64,000 bases of DNA. Source: Zhengitettix transpicula. Taxonomy: Eukaryota; Arthropoda; Insecta; Orthoptera; Tetrigidae. The notes under the pieces were generated by a model, which was given only the letters and a program-made list of their open reading frames with translations, ran no database searches and was not told the DNA's origin. The stretch lies in the NCBI GenBank assembly GCA_037074705.1, contig CM073591.1:8759087-8823086 (forward strand), read 5' to 3'. Position 1 is the first letter of the stretch. Each line of letters starts with the position of its first letter. Of the stretch, positions 52,656 through 62,075 are shown piece after piece. Position numbers and translations under genes: made by a program.

Positions 52656-52789
52656 ATCAGTTGACAGCTCTGCATAACAACGGGGGAAAAAATAGGTTGA
52701 ATAGGAAAGAATGGGGTCAGAACGATCAGTTGTTGGGTTAAAAGTAAAATAGGACGAACCCTGGATTAGAATTTTCTCTCCATAATAAG

Positions 52790-53010
52790 GAATAAACGTC
52801 ACAACACAGTTTCTGGGAAACCTTTGTTCCTTTCTCCAGGTGTAGAAAATATGTAAGACCTCAATAATAAGGAATAAACGTCACAACACCGTTTCTGGGA
52901 AACCCTTGTTCCTTTCTTCAGGTGTAGAAAATGTTTTAAGACCCTAGAGGGACACCTGAAGAAAGGAACAAGGAGTTCCAGAAACGCTGTTGTGGTATAT
53001 ATATTTATTA
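52790..53010. repeat. Three hammerhead-like motifs: two minus, one plus
   Basis: AATAAGGAATAAACGTCACA, then CAGTTTCTGGGAAACCTTTG and TTCCTTTCTCCAGGTG, occurs at 52785-52846, and an almost identical copy is at 52865-52926 (period about 80). Both are minus-strand versions. They are followed by a plus-strand copy at 52953-52994 in inverted orientation. Confidence 0.75.
52953..52994 (+). ncRNA. Hammerhead-like motif with 5-bp stem II
   Basis: CAC (52953-52955) can pair with GTG (52992-52994) as stem I. CTGAAGA is at 52956. GGAAC (52965-52969) pairs perfectly with GTTCC (52975-52979). GAAA is at 52981, and AC/GT encloses GCT as a minimal stem III, with GTT as the putative cleavage triplet. The A residues at the base of stem II replace the usual G-C pair, which would weaken catalysis. 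Confidence 0.4.
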
Positions 53011-53139
53011 TTTTGGAATTTTTATAGTTTTCGGAGGCTCCACGACTACCTCGACATTCAGTTACATATTCTCCTCTTCTTAGGAACTCATTCCTCCAAG
53101 AGGTAAAAAAAAAATCCGTTTTTTTTCGGGGTAATGAAT

Positions 53140-53300
53140 CCACCCTTGTTTAATTCGTCTGGTTTATCATCGCGGAGGCCCGTATTTTATTTTCGTGTGA
53201 CCGCCTAGCGCCATTCTCGATAATCAGGGGGGTTTTATTTCGAGCGCCGACCCGACGTTAATTCATTTGCATTACGTAATAAACATTGTTAATGGTCAAT
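53140..53300. promoter_or_regulatory. Single-copy block with POU, FOX and SOX-like sites close together
   Basis: ATTTGCAT at 53265-53272 is a perfect octamer (POU). TAATAAACA at 53278-53286 is FOX-like. ACATTGTTAATGG at 53284-53296 contains a SOX core (CATTGTT). The upstream part (TTTAATTCGTCTGGTTTATC, CGTATTTTATTTTCGTGTGA, GTTTTATTTCGAGCGCC) is unique and homeodomain- or Cdx-like. The motif words are seen directly; enhancer function is inference. Confidence 0.35.
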
Positions 53301-53590
53301 TGAGCTCCACCCCCTCCCACCCCCGCCCACCCCCTCACGCACAGAGTCACAATTATTAGTAATAACCAAGTTCATCGATGTCGCGTGCTAAATGACGCAC
53401 GCAATTAATTACTCTGGATCATCTGGGTTTACGCGGGGCCCGGACAAACCAACTCCAGAGATGATATAATCACAACCAGCGCGGAGCCTGTGAACGAGTC
53501 GTGAAACTTCATTTAACTCTTTGGACAGTCGCGCGACGGGGGGGTTGTAAAACAAAAACACCGACGGCAACGCTCCGTCCGTCAACGACG
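53300..53590. other. Gap without recognisable gene
   Basis: A C-rich run (53308-53335) and mixed single-copy sequence. The 63-aa minus frame has no recognised domain. Confidence 0.35.
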
Positions 53591-53599
53591 TTTCGCTCA

Positions 53600-54185
53600 T
53601 AGTCTCTGTCTCTGCGTTGGTAAAGTCAAGAGCAGCAACAGAAGGCCGCCGAAAAAGAACCGCGTCGGCGCCGTAGAAGTACAGTTACAGTTCCTGGACG
53701 CAGCTGCCTCGCTCTTTAGCAGCAGCAGCAGCCACACAGCGTCAATCCCCCGCGTCGTGAGCCACGTGCGTTCAGAAGGCCGGTAATGCGACATCGTCAA
53801 AGGGCTAACGGGATGAATCACGGCTGAGTGAGCGGCAAACAAAACGCCGACGGCGCCGTAGTAGTACAGTCACAGTTCCTGGACTGCAGCGAAGACGATG
53901 TCGCTCTCTTTAGCAGCAGCAGCACAGCCACACAGCGTCAGTCCCCCGCGTCGTGAGCAACGTGTGTTCAAAGGGCTAACTGGGATGAATCTCGGGTGAA
54001 TGAGCGGCAAACAAAACGCCGACGGCGCCGTAGAAGTACAGTCACAGTTCCTGGACTGCAGCGAAGACGATGTCGCTCTCTTTAGCAGCAGCAGCACAGC
54101 CACACAGCGTCAGTCCCCCGCGTCGTGAGCAACGTGCGTTCAAAGGGCTAACTGGGATGAATCACGGGTTAGTGAGCGGCCATGT
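53600..54185. repeat. ~175-bp tandem repeat, 3 units
   Basis: GGCGCCGTAG(A/T)AGTACAGT occurs at about 53667, 53850 and 54024. Each is followed by CACAGTTCCTGGAC, GATGTCGCTCTCTTTAGCAG, (CAG)n, CCACACAGCGTCA, CCCCCGCGTCGTGAGC and AAAGGGCTAAC(T/G)GGGATGAAT. Unit 1 is the most diverged. (CAG)n length varies between units. Confidence 0.9.
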
Positions 54186-54189
54186 TGGT

Positions 54190-54540
54190 AGTTTCACTCC
54201 ACTAGTACTCGATCGAGGAAACAGGATGCGTCGTCATCAGAGATAACAATAAAATGTAACAACTACAAACATTGAACTGTACAAAAAATTAATAATAAGA
54301 GCCTAGGGCGACACAACTTCACTCGTCTCTCGACACAAAAGTCAATAATATAAAGCAACGTTAAAGATACCAATACAACAGTGATTAAAGATGATGGTGT
54401 CTTCCTTCCTTCAATTAAACCCGTGGAAAGCAACAAAGTCTCGCAGAAGCGTCGTTTTTAAATATGGTCGTCTTTTCGCCTATTCATTTATCTAATTAGT
54501 ATATTTTTTTAACGCCAGAGATATTATTATTATATGTTTT
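54190..54540. other. Gap with a fragment of the hammerhead-like family
   Basis: AGCCTAGGGCGACACAACTT plus CACTCGTC at 54300-54327 is the minus-strand GACGAGTG...TGTCGC...CTAGGCT module. GTGGAAAGCAACAAAGTCTC follows at 54423. No gene. Confidence 0.5.
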
Positions 54541-55095
54541 ATCTTTTGTTATTCGAAATATTTTTCGGATTTTTATCGACTTGAATTTTTTTACCCGATA
54601 ATTTCTCGTTCATTTGTTTTATAATTTTCTGATTCCGTCGTCTACAGTTGTTCTGTATTTTCTCATTAATTTTTAGTTTTTCCCCCGAGTTACTGTTTGT
54701 ATTTTCACGTTCGTTTGTTTTGTTATTTCCGTATTTGTTTTTTTCCACTTTATTATTATTATCCTCTTTTCTTCCCCGGGTTCTCTCGTTTTCATTTTTT
54801 TCTATATTGTCTCGTTCATTTGTTTTCTTATTTCCGTATTTTTCATCTATTTTCGGATTCTCTCGTCTATAATTTTACTTGTATTTTTTTCAGCTTCGTT
54901 TCTTACCTTATTTCCGATTTTTTTCTTCCATCTAAGTATTTTCTCTTATTTTCGGATTCTCCCAACTACGTATGTTTTCTTCTGTATTTTCTGGTCCGTT
55001 TGTGTTTCCAGTTACTGTATGTATTGTCACATTCATTTGTCAGTTTTAATTCCGAATTTGTATTTTATTTTAGTATTTTCAAATTCTCTCGTCTA
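54540..55095. repeat. Degenerate ~100-bp T-rich repeats
   Basis: TCGTTCATTTGTTTT occurs at 54607, a variant at 54708 and TCGTTCATTTGTTTTCTTAT at 54811. TTTTCGGATTCTC(T/C)C occurs at 54851 and 54951, and TTTTCAAATTCTCTCGTCTA at 55076. The order suggests 5-6 decayed units. Frames through them are T-rich artefacts. Confidence 0.65.
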
Positions 55096-55097
55096 CT

Positions 55098-55530
55098 TGT
55101 TTTCTCTCTCTCTCTCATTCTCTCTATCTTTCTCTGTCTTTCTCTCTCTCTTTCTCTGTCTTTCTCTCTCTTTCTCTTTCTCTGTCTTCCTCTCTGTCGT
55201 TCTTTTTCTCTTTCTCTCTCTCTCTCTCTTTCTTTTTCTCTTTCTCTCTCTCTTTCTCTGTCTTTCTCTCTCTCTTTCTTTTTCTCTTTCTTTTTCTCTT
55301 TCTCTGTCTCTCTCTCTTTCTTTTTCTCTTTCTTTCTCTCTCTCTTTCTTTTTCTCTTTCTCTCTCTCTCTCTTTCAGTCTCATTCTCTCTCTCTCATTC
55401 TCTCTCTTTCTCTGTCTTTCTCTCTCTCTTTCTCTTTCTCTGTCATTCTCTCTCTCTTTCTTTTTCTCTTTCTCTCTCTGTCTCTTTCTCTCTCTGTCTC
55501 TTTCTCTCTCTCTCTCTCTCGCGCGCTCTC
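55098..55530. repeat. (CT)n-rich pyrimidine tract, ~430 bp
   Basis: TCTCTCTTTCTCTGTCTTTC-type blocks, ending CTCTCTCGCGCGCTCTCTCT. It gives the 301-aa and 189-aa plus frames and the 141-aa minus frame, all low-complexity. Confidence 0.93.
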
Positions 55531-55587
55531 TCTGCATTTTCACCTTCATTTACTTTCTTATGTCAGTATTTTTTCCCCTCCATTGTA

Positions 55588-55885
55588 ACAGCTGCCTCCT
55601 AAACTGGTCGAGGCACTGAGAAGGGGAATGCTGCGTCCCCACAGCAAACGACCCTCTCACCCGCCATCCAGGGAAGGGCGTGGGACAAGTACCCAAGAGC
55701 CCGACCTACCTAGGGGGGTTTGCATCACTTTTAGGTGAATGCCGCCGGGTAGGATCCTTAAACCATAGCTCCAGGGGCCCCTAGTTAACCCTTGGCTACC
55801 TTCCTCTACCCTTCCGCATCCCCCCTTTCAAATCCCTTTCCTATGCTATTAAAGGGGGCAGTTGCCACCACGTGGATTACTCAGA
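55588..55885 (+). mobile_element. Rep-A unit, 5'-truncated
   Basis: Starts inside the family at CAGCTGCCTCCTAAACTGGT and runs to GCCACCACGTGGATTAC. The GATGCAGG hairpin is damaged by a deletion (55715). Confidence 0.85.
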
Positions 55886-55889
55886 CTCC

Positions 55890-56170
55890 GAACTCCGTGA
55901 AACTTTGGCCTGCTACTCTCACGGCAAACTAACCTCATACAAAAAAAATTGAAGAAGAAAAAATTGTAAACGACTCCCTCAGTCAAAAGAATACTTGATT
56001 CCTTGCGGCGCTCTCCGAACGACAATTATAATTATTGAAGAACAACATATGCGGCTCCGTCAGTCAATAACAACGATGCAAGAGTGCATCAATAAACGTC
56101 GTTGTGCGTCCACTTAATTTAACAGCGGAGCAGTTAACGTGAACTTACAGTAAATATACTCATTAGGGGT
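55890..56170. other. Gap flanking Rep-A
   Basis: Contains the segment shared with 49.87-49.93 kb. Otherwise unique AT-rich sequence with no gene. Confidence 0.4.
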
Positions 56171-56645
56171 ATTAAAATATATATTAGTATTTTAAGACTT
56201 TTTAATAACGACGTTTCGGGTCCGTTTTTTTTTCTTCTTTCAAATTTTCATCTGCGGTTTTGAATACAGTTGTTAGTTCAGTGCGGGGTAGCAAAGTATT
56301 TCGAAACCAAAAAAAAATTTACAGTAATTATTTTCTCTTGATTTTTTTTTCAACAATGTTAAAATTTAATAATTCAATGTTGCCAGCCTGAAATTTTTTT
56401 TTTAAAATTAAAATTACACAACCATGGAGGAGGTAATTTTGAAGTCCGTGTTTACTTTCTAAATGGTAAAATTCGAATTTTTTTAAAAAATATATATATT
56501 GTATCACACACACAGAATTTGTTATCGAAGACGCGATGAAAAGGTTTTGAAACGTCGCCGTTAAAGTATTTTTAATGTCCCAAAAATGTCGATAATTTCT
56601 TTAATTTATTATATTAATAATAAAACCGACGGAACGAGAAATATA
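56170..56645. mobile_element. Inverted-repeat element with hammerhead-like motifs
   Basis: The left part (56185-56275) has GTATTTTAAGACTTTTTAAT, AACGACGTTTCGGGTCCG and TTTTCATCTGCGG. The right part (56528-56580) has the inverse, GACGCGATGAAAAGGTTTTG then AAACGTCGCCGTTAAAGTAT. The two CGAAACGTCG-type motifs point away from each other, as at 10.88/11.01 kb. Confidence 0.55.
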
Positions 56646-56655
56646 ATTTATTTTA

Positions 56656-56656
56656 C

Positions 56657-56684
<28 letters not shown>
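56656..56684. repeat. (TA)n microsatellite
   Basis: About 14 TA units followed by a poly-C run. Confidence 0.95.
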
Positions 56685-56688
<4 letters not shown>

Positions 56689-56779
56689 CCCCCCCCCTCT
56701 CCGCTCCAGAACTGTGGGACAACGTTTCAGCTTTGGGGGAAACATTGGATATATTAGGGATAATATTAACCGAAAACTA

Positions 56780-56822
56780 GTTTGAGGCACCGAGAAGTGA
56801 ATGCTGCGTCCCCACATCAAGC
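56780..56822 (+). repeat. Short Rep-A fragment
   Basis: AGGCACCGAGAAGTGAATGC then TGCGTCCCCACATCAAGCG matches about 40 bases of the Rep-A middle (GAGGCACGGAGAAGGGAATG). There is no family sequence on either side. Confidence 0.6.
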
Positions 56823-57059
56823 GTGTACGAGTTACAAATACCGATGTCATTAATATCGAAAATCTGCTGCAGTTGACCGGCCTTCCAGTAACTCTTCCTG
56901 TCCCACGGTCTGATTCCCTCCCATCCCACGTCGCGCCCTCAGTCCTCAATTCCCGTGCCGCTGCACGATGTTTATATCCATCTTAGTCCCCTTCCCCCCG
57001 CCCCCGCTCCAACGCATCCTAAATGACTGCCACATGACTGCCAGCTTAGAGCTCCAGAG

Positions 57060-57670
57060 ACACACACGCGCGGATGGACGTGCCTGGATCTCTGAGGGAG
57101 GTAGAGCAGCGCTGTGTAGAGTCTGCAAGGAGTATCCCGAATATTAACGCGCCCTCTTTCACGACTGTAATTAAATGTCCACCAAAAAATTGTTTCACTA
57201 GCAGCATAACAAAGCCCTCCGATTTGAAAAACACTCGTTAGTCGCGGCTATATCCATCGAGATCTCAGGAGCCAGGTCAGATGCAGAGGTCACCCTTTTA
57301 TTATGACATCTCAGAGAGGAATGTGTTTACAATAATCTTCACAAGGGGTCCACACACACACAAACGCAGAGAACACGCGGATGGACGTGTCTGGATCTCT
57401 GAGGGAGGTAGAGCAACGCTGTGTAGAGTCTATCCCACTGTTGTTGCAAGGAGTATCCCGAATATTAACGCGCCCTCTTTCACGACTGTAATTAAATGTC
57501 TCACCAAAAAATTGTTTCACTAGCAGCATAAGAAATCCCCCTCCCCCGATTTTAAAACACTTGTTAGTCATGGGCTATGTCCAGCGAGATCTCCGGAGCC
57601 AGGTCAGATGCAGTGATCACCCTTTTATGACATATCAGAGAGGAATGTGTTTACAATAATCTTCACAAGC
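57060..57670. repeat. ~307-bp tandem duplication, 2 units
   Basis: CGCGGATGGACGTG(C/T)CTGGA occurs at 57070 and 57377. Both units have GAGGGAGGTAGAGCA(G/A)CGCT, AGGAGTATCCCGAATATTAA, ACGACTGTAATTAAATGTC, AAAAAATTGTTTCACTAGCA, GAGATCTC(A/C)GGAGCCAGG and GAGGAATGTGTTTACAATAA. Unit 2 has a small insertion (CCCACTGTTGTTG). Confidence 0.9.
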
Positions 57671-57674
57671 CTCC

Positions 57675-58160
57675 CCCCCCCACACACACACTCCAAAAAA
57701 ATATAACCGTAGTTTCTCAGAAAATAACGACGTTTGAAAAAAAAAGAAGAGGAAGTAGCGTATCTTCGGTCCAGGTGCGGGCACCGACCACTGCGACCAC
57801 TCCCGTCAGTAATTTTCCGGAATGATAATATACTTACTTACTCGTATAAATCATTGACGATTACTACTCAGTTTTACTATCAAATATCTTCCTCTTGTGA
57901 TACTTCAATTTTAATTGTCATGAGGATGGCGGGGGAGGTTTATTACAACTTACCCGTTTGTGTTGTTTTATGAATAATTGTTGTTAAACGAGTAAAGAAA
58001 AATATAATTCAGGAACCAGGTGTGATGACTCTCTTGAGACCGATCTCATTGGAATTGACCAACTAGTTTGAGAAAATACAGCGTTGCCATGTTGCAAGGG
58101 AAAATTAGAAACATTGCAAAAAAATCATATATATTGTAGTGAAAACTGTGAAAGATTTTG
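57675..58160. other. Gap without recognisable gene
   Basis: Poly-C/(CA) at 57673-57691, then AT-rich unique DNA. Short frames only. Confidence 0.4.
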
Positions 58161-58163
58161 CTC

Positions 58164-58166
<3 letters not shown>

Positions 58167-58200
<34 letters not shown>
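58167..58200. repeat. (TA)n microsatellite
   Basis: About 16 TA units. It is flanked to 58580 by AT-rich DNA without a gene. Confidence 0.95.
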
Positions 58201-58202
<2 letters not shown>

Positions 58203-58577
58203 AACGATTAGACTTTATGACGACATATAAAAAACTTAATTCCATAAAAATACATTAAAAAATTAATTGGGCGCCAGCAGCTATATATATAGTCTGCGAA
58301 AAAAAATTAGCTCCTGCTTGGTTAATGAAATCCTCCTCCTCTACAAGGTAATGTAGCTGTTCACGAACAGAGCTTAGTTCCGTACTGTGTCTGAAGGCAT
58401 TAATGGTGAAACGGAGAAGTAAATGAAAAAGGGCCAAGAAAGGAAGAAGGTAATGTTGAATGAAGAAAAGTAATAAAAAAATGCATGAAACAAACCCGTC
58501 CAATTTTCAAAAGAAAAACAATTGTAGGTGGCATGTTGAACGTAACGTGAATCACTGTTAGATAAAAATAACGCTAC

Positions 58578-58655
58578 AACAAAGGAGATTAGAGGCGAAT
58601 CCGGGGTTATGGATGTCGCTGAGGTTAATTCCGAACACTCAGGCAACGTCTGCAT
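58578..58655 (+). repeat. Fragment of the GGGCAACGC family
   Basis: GAGATTAGAGGCGAATCCGG, GGTTATGGATGTCGCTGAGG and CTCAGGCAACGTCTGC match the end of the 5.4-7.0 kb element (GATTGGAGTCAAATCC, GGATATGGATGTCGCTGAG). Confidence 0.65.
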
Positions 58656-58984
58656 TAAGCTTATATATATATGTATGTATATATATAGCCGTCTGCATTA
58701 CATTAATGGTGACCCTTAATTTACCTCGTAGCATCAGCAGAGGATCACTGGTCTTGTAGCAGCCCCACGATCTCCTTCTTCGGCCTCCACGCGATGGACG
58801 TCCACAATCCTAAACTCTTGTTCCTTACAGCTCGCCAAACTTTCCACCCTCTCGCCTCTCTCACTTCATTTCAGTTCTCCTCTCTGTCTGTCTGTCCACT
58901 TTCTCCCGGGTGCGGAGTATATACCCTTTCTCCGCCCCTCCCCTTCACAAACAATGCAAAAAAAGGAGGGACACGTACCCTCGG

Positions 58985-59080
58985 CTTCTTGGGGCCTCTC
59001 CGGCGCACGTTCACTTTTAATTAATTCCGCCGAGACCCTCTCAGGCCCGCGGACAAATGGCGGCCACTTACCGATGTTAT
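58985..59080. promoter_or_regulatory. Single-copy CNE-like block
   Basis: GGCGCACGTTCACTTTTAAT plus TAATTCCGCCGAGACCC contains TTTTAATTAATTCC (59013-59026). GGACAAATGGCGGCCACTTA at 59051 has a YY1-like AATGGCGGC. The block is unique and GC-rich and is cut off by the (TA)n run at 59091. Confidence 0.25.
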
Positions 59081-59087
59081 TCACTAC

Positions 59088-59090
<3 letters not shown>

Positions 59091-59145
<55 letters not shown>
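59091..59145. repeat. (TA)n microsatellite, ~27 units
   Basis: The longest uninterrupted TA run in the window. The Ile-Tyr frames are artefacts. Confidence 0.97.
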
Positions 59146-59148
<3 letters not shown>

Positions 59149-59589
59149 GAGGAAAAGTAGCCACGTGTCGGAGCAACTCGGGTTCGCATCGCCGCGGGGA
59201 TGTTTTTCAATAATAGAACAGAGAAACACACACTATTAGTCTTCAACTGTGAGGACGTAGAACGGAGTTGATTGGCAGACACAAACAACAACCTCCCCCC
59301 CCCTTCCACCTCAGGGCGACAGAAATAGGGAACGAGCATAAGGAGAAGGAACCGGACCACGTGACGTCACAAGGACCCGGCCACGCGCGCAGGAGGAGAC
59401 GGAGACGTCACACTGAAGCGACGGTCGGTCGTTCAATTCGAATTCAACAGTCTGACAAAACTACCCCCACTTCACATGGTGGCGGGGCGGGTGCGGGGGC
59501 GCTGTAATACACTCTCCAGTCGTGGAGGAGGACGGGGGAAAAAATATCTTTATATCACAGGAAGAAGAAGAGGAGTAAAACCCAAATCT

Positions 59590-59695
59590 CCTCCATGCGA
59601 GGCAATCGGCGTTTCAATGGTAATGCCAGCGAGCGCTGGGGAGAACAATGGCGTCTTTCTTCCCTTTAAAGGAGGCAAGTCTCATTCCCGCTTCG
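59590..59695. promoter_or_regulatory. Single-copy block with SOX-like site
   Basis: CGGCGTTTCAATGGTAATGC, AGCGAGCGCTGGGGAGAACA and ATGGCGTC follow each other. GAACAATGG (59642-59650) is a SOX core, and TTTAAAGG lies just downstream. Function is inferred only. Confidence 0.2.
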
Positions 59696-59699
59696 TTAC

Positions 59700-59950
59700 A
59701 CCGTGAAACAACAAAGGCAGAGACGTACAACAACAGTTTGCTAAAAAAAAACTCCTTGGAAAGGGGGGGGGGTTTCTCTTCCTGTAACAAAGACCATATA
59801 TAAAAAGGTATTGCGGGTATTTGTTTATTTAAACTGTACAGGGGGTGGGAAAAGAAAAAATTCGACTACAACAATTTCCTGGAAAATGGATTCCTGATAT
59901 CGAACGAGGAATAAAACTCTGTTACAAAACACCACGGGGGGGTCGTCCGG
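59700..59950. other. Short gap, no recognisable gene
   Basis: A/T-rich with poly-A and poly-G runs (59742, 59765). Confidence 0.4.
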
Positions 59951-59952
59951 AA

Positions 59953-60275
59953 ATTACACAGTTATCTCTGACTGTTTCAGTCGCGTGACGTCATCTCCAC
60001 TAACTGGTCATAATCCCTACACGAGGAAACTATGTTCTCATTAAGGATTCAGATCCCGCGCTCCGCCTAGTCCGTTGAACTTCACTACAACGCCGATCAG
60101 ATACGGGTTATGCTTACTTACACAGTTATCTCTGACTCTCAGTAGCGTGACGTCACGCGCTGGTTGTCATCCGGACCAACTACACGAGAAAATACGTTGC
60201 GGATGTAAGTATTCAGATCCCGCGCTCCGCCTAGTCCGTTGAACTTCAACACAACGCCGATCAGATACGGGATAA
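59953..60275. repeat. ~163-bp tandem duplication, 2 units
   Basis: TTACACAGTTATCTCTGACT occurs at 59954 and 60117. Both units have GCGTGACGTCA, CTACACGAG(G/A)AAA, TTCAGATCCCGCGCTCCGCC, TAGTCCGTTGAACTTCA and ACGCCGATCAGATACGGG. The end of unit 2 carries on as unique sequence. Confidence 0.92.
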
Positions 60276-60379
60276 CTCTTTTAATTATCCAATGGACCCC
60301 ATGTTATAATACAACTTCCTTTTCATTCTCTCATTATAAGGACTCCGTTCCTTCTTGCCTACATTGTTTTTTTGTTTAT

Positions 60380-60885
60380 AATCACCCTGACGATGGACAA
60401 ATTAAGAACAAAAAAAAACGTTCTGAATTTGTAACGTTTAAAGTTTCCATATACGGATTTTAGCCGATTTATTTGTTTCGTAAAAATCGAAAACATTAAG
60501 GATAATTATAATTATTAATATTTTTACTCACATACAGGGTGCCCCAAAAGTACCCACACGATTTATTTTATTTTTTTTAAAAAAAAAGAGATATAACGAT
60601 AAAAATGTTGGGACATTCTTTGTTTCAAATAAAACAACACATGTTTTTTACTTTATACTTTTTTTTTAGAAACAATTGACGGTTAAAGCACATTCAGCAC
60701 ATTCCAAAGATGATAGAAAGTGATATAAAAAAAATTAAAAGGGTGGTTATCATCAGTAAATACATAAACATACTGCAGCAACCCAGTCAGAAAAGGGGTT
60801 TTAAAAATTTCACAATGCATTTATAGACAATGAGACATCACAACGTTTCGGCCCTAACATCGGAGTCATCGTCAGGTTAAAGCGA
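60380..60885. mobile_element. Region with inverted hammerhead-like motifs and a mariner-like end
   Basis: CACCCTGACGATGGACAAAT at 60383 (plus) and ACAACGTTTCGGCCCTAACA then TCGGAGTCATCGTCAGG at 60840 (minus) form an inverted pair. Between them TACAGGGTGCCCCAAAAGTA at 60533 resembles a mariner inverted-repeat terminus at a TA target. No second terminus and no transposase frame are visible. Confidence 0.45.
60840..60878 (-). ncRNA. Hammerhead-like core motif (minus strand)
   Basis: The minus strand has CTGACGA, a TCC/GG-type weak stem, CCGAAAC and GTTGTGATGTC. The core heptamer is intact. Stem II is weak and the cleavage triplet is unclear. Confidence 0.3.
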
Positions 60886-60987
60886 AAGTACGGGCAAGAT
60901 TTAAGACATTTTAATGATAAGGAGACTCACTTTCCAAAGGCTCTGGATTTACTTCCAAAATAATAATTTAAATACTCCAAATATCTT

Positions 60988-61027
<40 letters not shown>
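60988..61027. repeat. (TA)n microsatellite
   Basis: About 19 TA units within an AT-rich region. Confidence 0.96.
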
Positions 61028-61030
<3 letters not shown>

Positions 61031-61234
61031 GATGGAATTTCCTAGTATTCTATTTTTTTTAATATTTCATAAATTGAAGCGAATCCAACGTCCGTAAATA
61101 AAAAATAATAATAATTAAAATTATCCGAATATTTCGCTGAAATGTTGGTAGAATGAAACAAGATGGGTCACGTTACTCGGTAAAGTAGTACATGGGGGAT
61201 AATATATATGTATATATACATGTGTGTGTGTGTG

Positions 61235-61605
61235 TATAACCTCTGCCTGTTCTGAGAGGTGTATGTTCCGGGGTCACAGACCTTTGGGCATATGGTAAGG
61301 GTTGTTTGCTGTTCCCATTGAAAGAGTCGGCCAGCTGCCTCCTGAACTGTTCCAAGGCACGGAGAAGGGGAATGCTGCGTCCCCACAGCAAACTCCTCTC
61401 CCGCCATCTAGGGAAGGGCGTGGGACAAGTACCCAGTGCCCGACCAACCTGATACAGGTTTTTCTAGGGTTTGTCCTGCATTACTTTTAGGCGAATTCCG
61501 GGGAGGATCCTTAAAATATAGCTCAGGGGTCCCCTAGTTAACCCTTGGCTACCTTCCTCTACCCTTCCGCATCCCCCCTTTCACATCCCTTCCTATGCTA
61601 TTAAA
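61235..61605 (+). mobile_element. Rep-A unit, both ends truncated
   Basis: Starts at CTGCCTGTTCTGAGAGGTGT and ends at CCTTCCTATGCTATTAAAA, without the GAGTTGCCACC end. It is joined to the next unit by ACAATTTCCTGGACGTCAAA, a word that recurs at 62155 (CAATTTCCTGGACGTCAAG). Confidence 0.85.
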
Positions 61606-61629
61606 AAACAATTTCCTGGACGTCAAAAC

Positions 61630-62075
61630 CGTCTCCGTTTTTGAACCAAGGTTCCCACACGCCGAGGCTTGCCCTGAGAGGTGAATGTTCCGGGGTCACA
61701 GACCTTGGGCATACGGTAAGAGTTGTTCTCTGTTCCCATTGGAACAGTCGGCCAGCTGCCTCCTAAACTGTTCCAAGTCACGGAGAATGGAATGCTGCGT
61801 CCCCACAGTAAACTCCTCTCCCGCCATCCAGGGAAGGGCGTGGGACAAGTACCAAATGCCCGACCTACCTGATGCAGGATTTTCTAGGGGTTTTCCTGCG
61901 TCACTTTAAGGCGAATGTCGCGGGATAGGATCCTTAAACCATAGCCCGATGGGCCCCCAGTTAACCCTTGGCTACCTTCCTCTACCCTTCCGCATCCCCC
62001 CTTTCAAATCCCTTCCTATGCTATAAGAGGGGAGTTGCCACCACGTGGATTACCCTTGTGTAGCCTGTTAAAAAT
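61630..62075 (+). mobile_element. Rep-A unit
   Basis: Starts at CTCCGTTTTTGAACCAAGGT and reaches CACGTGGATTACCCTTGTGT and AGCCTG. The GATGCAGG hairpin has GATGCAGG...CCTGCGTC, where one change keeps a wobble pair. Confidence 0.87.

Noticed and set aside
54697..55602. 301-aa Phe/Ser/Leu-rich frame as a membrane protein
   Set aside because: It crosses a decayed T-rich repeat and a (CT)n tract and ends in Rep-A. No domain or codon bias.
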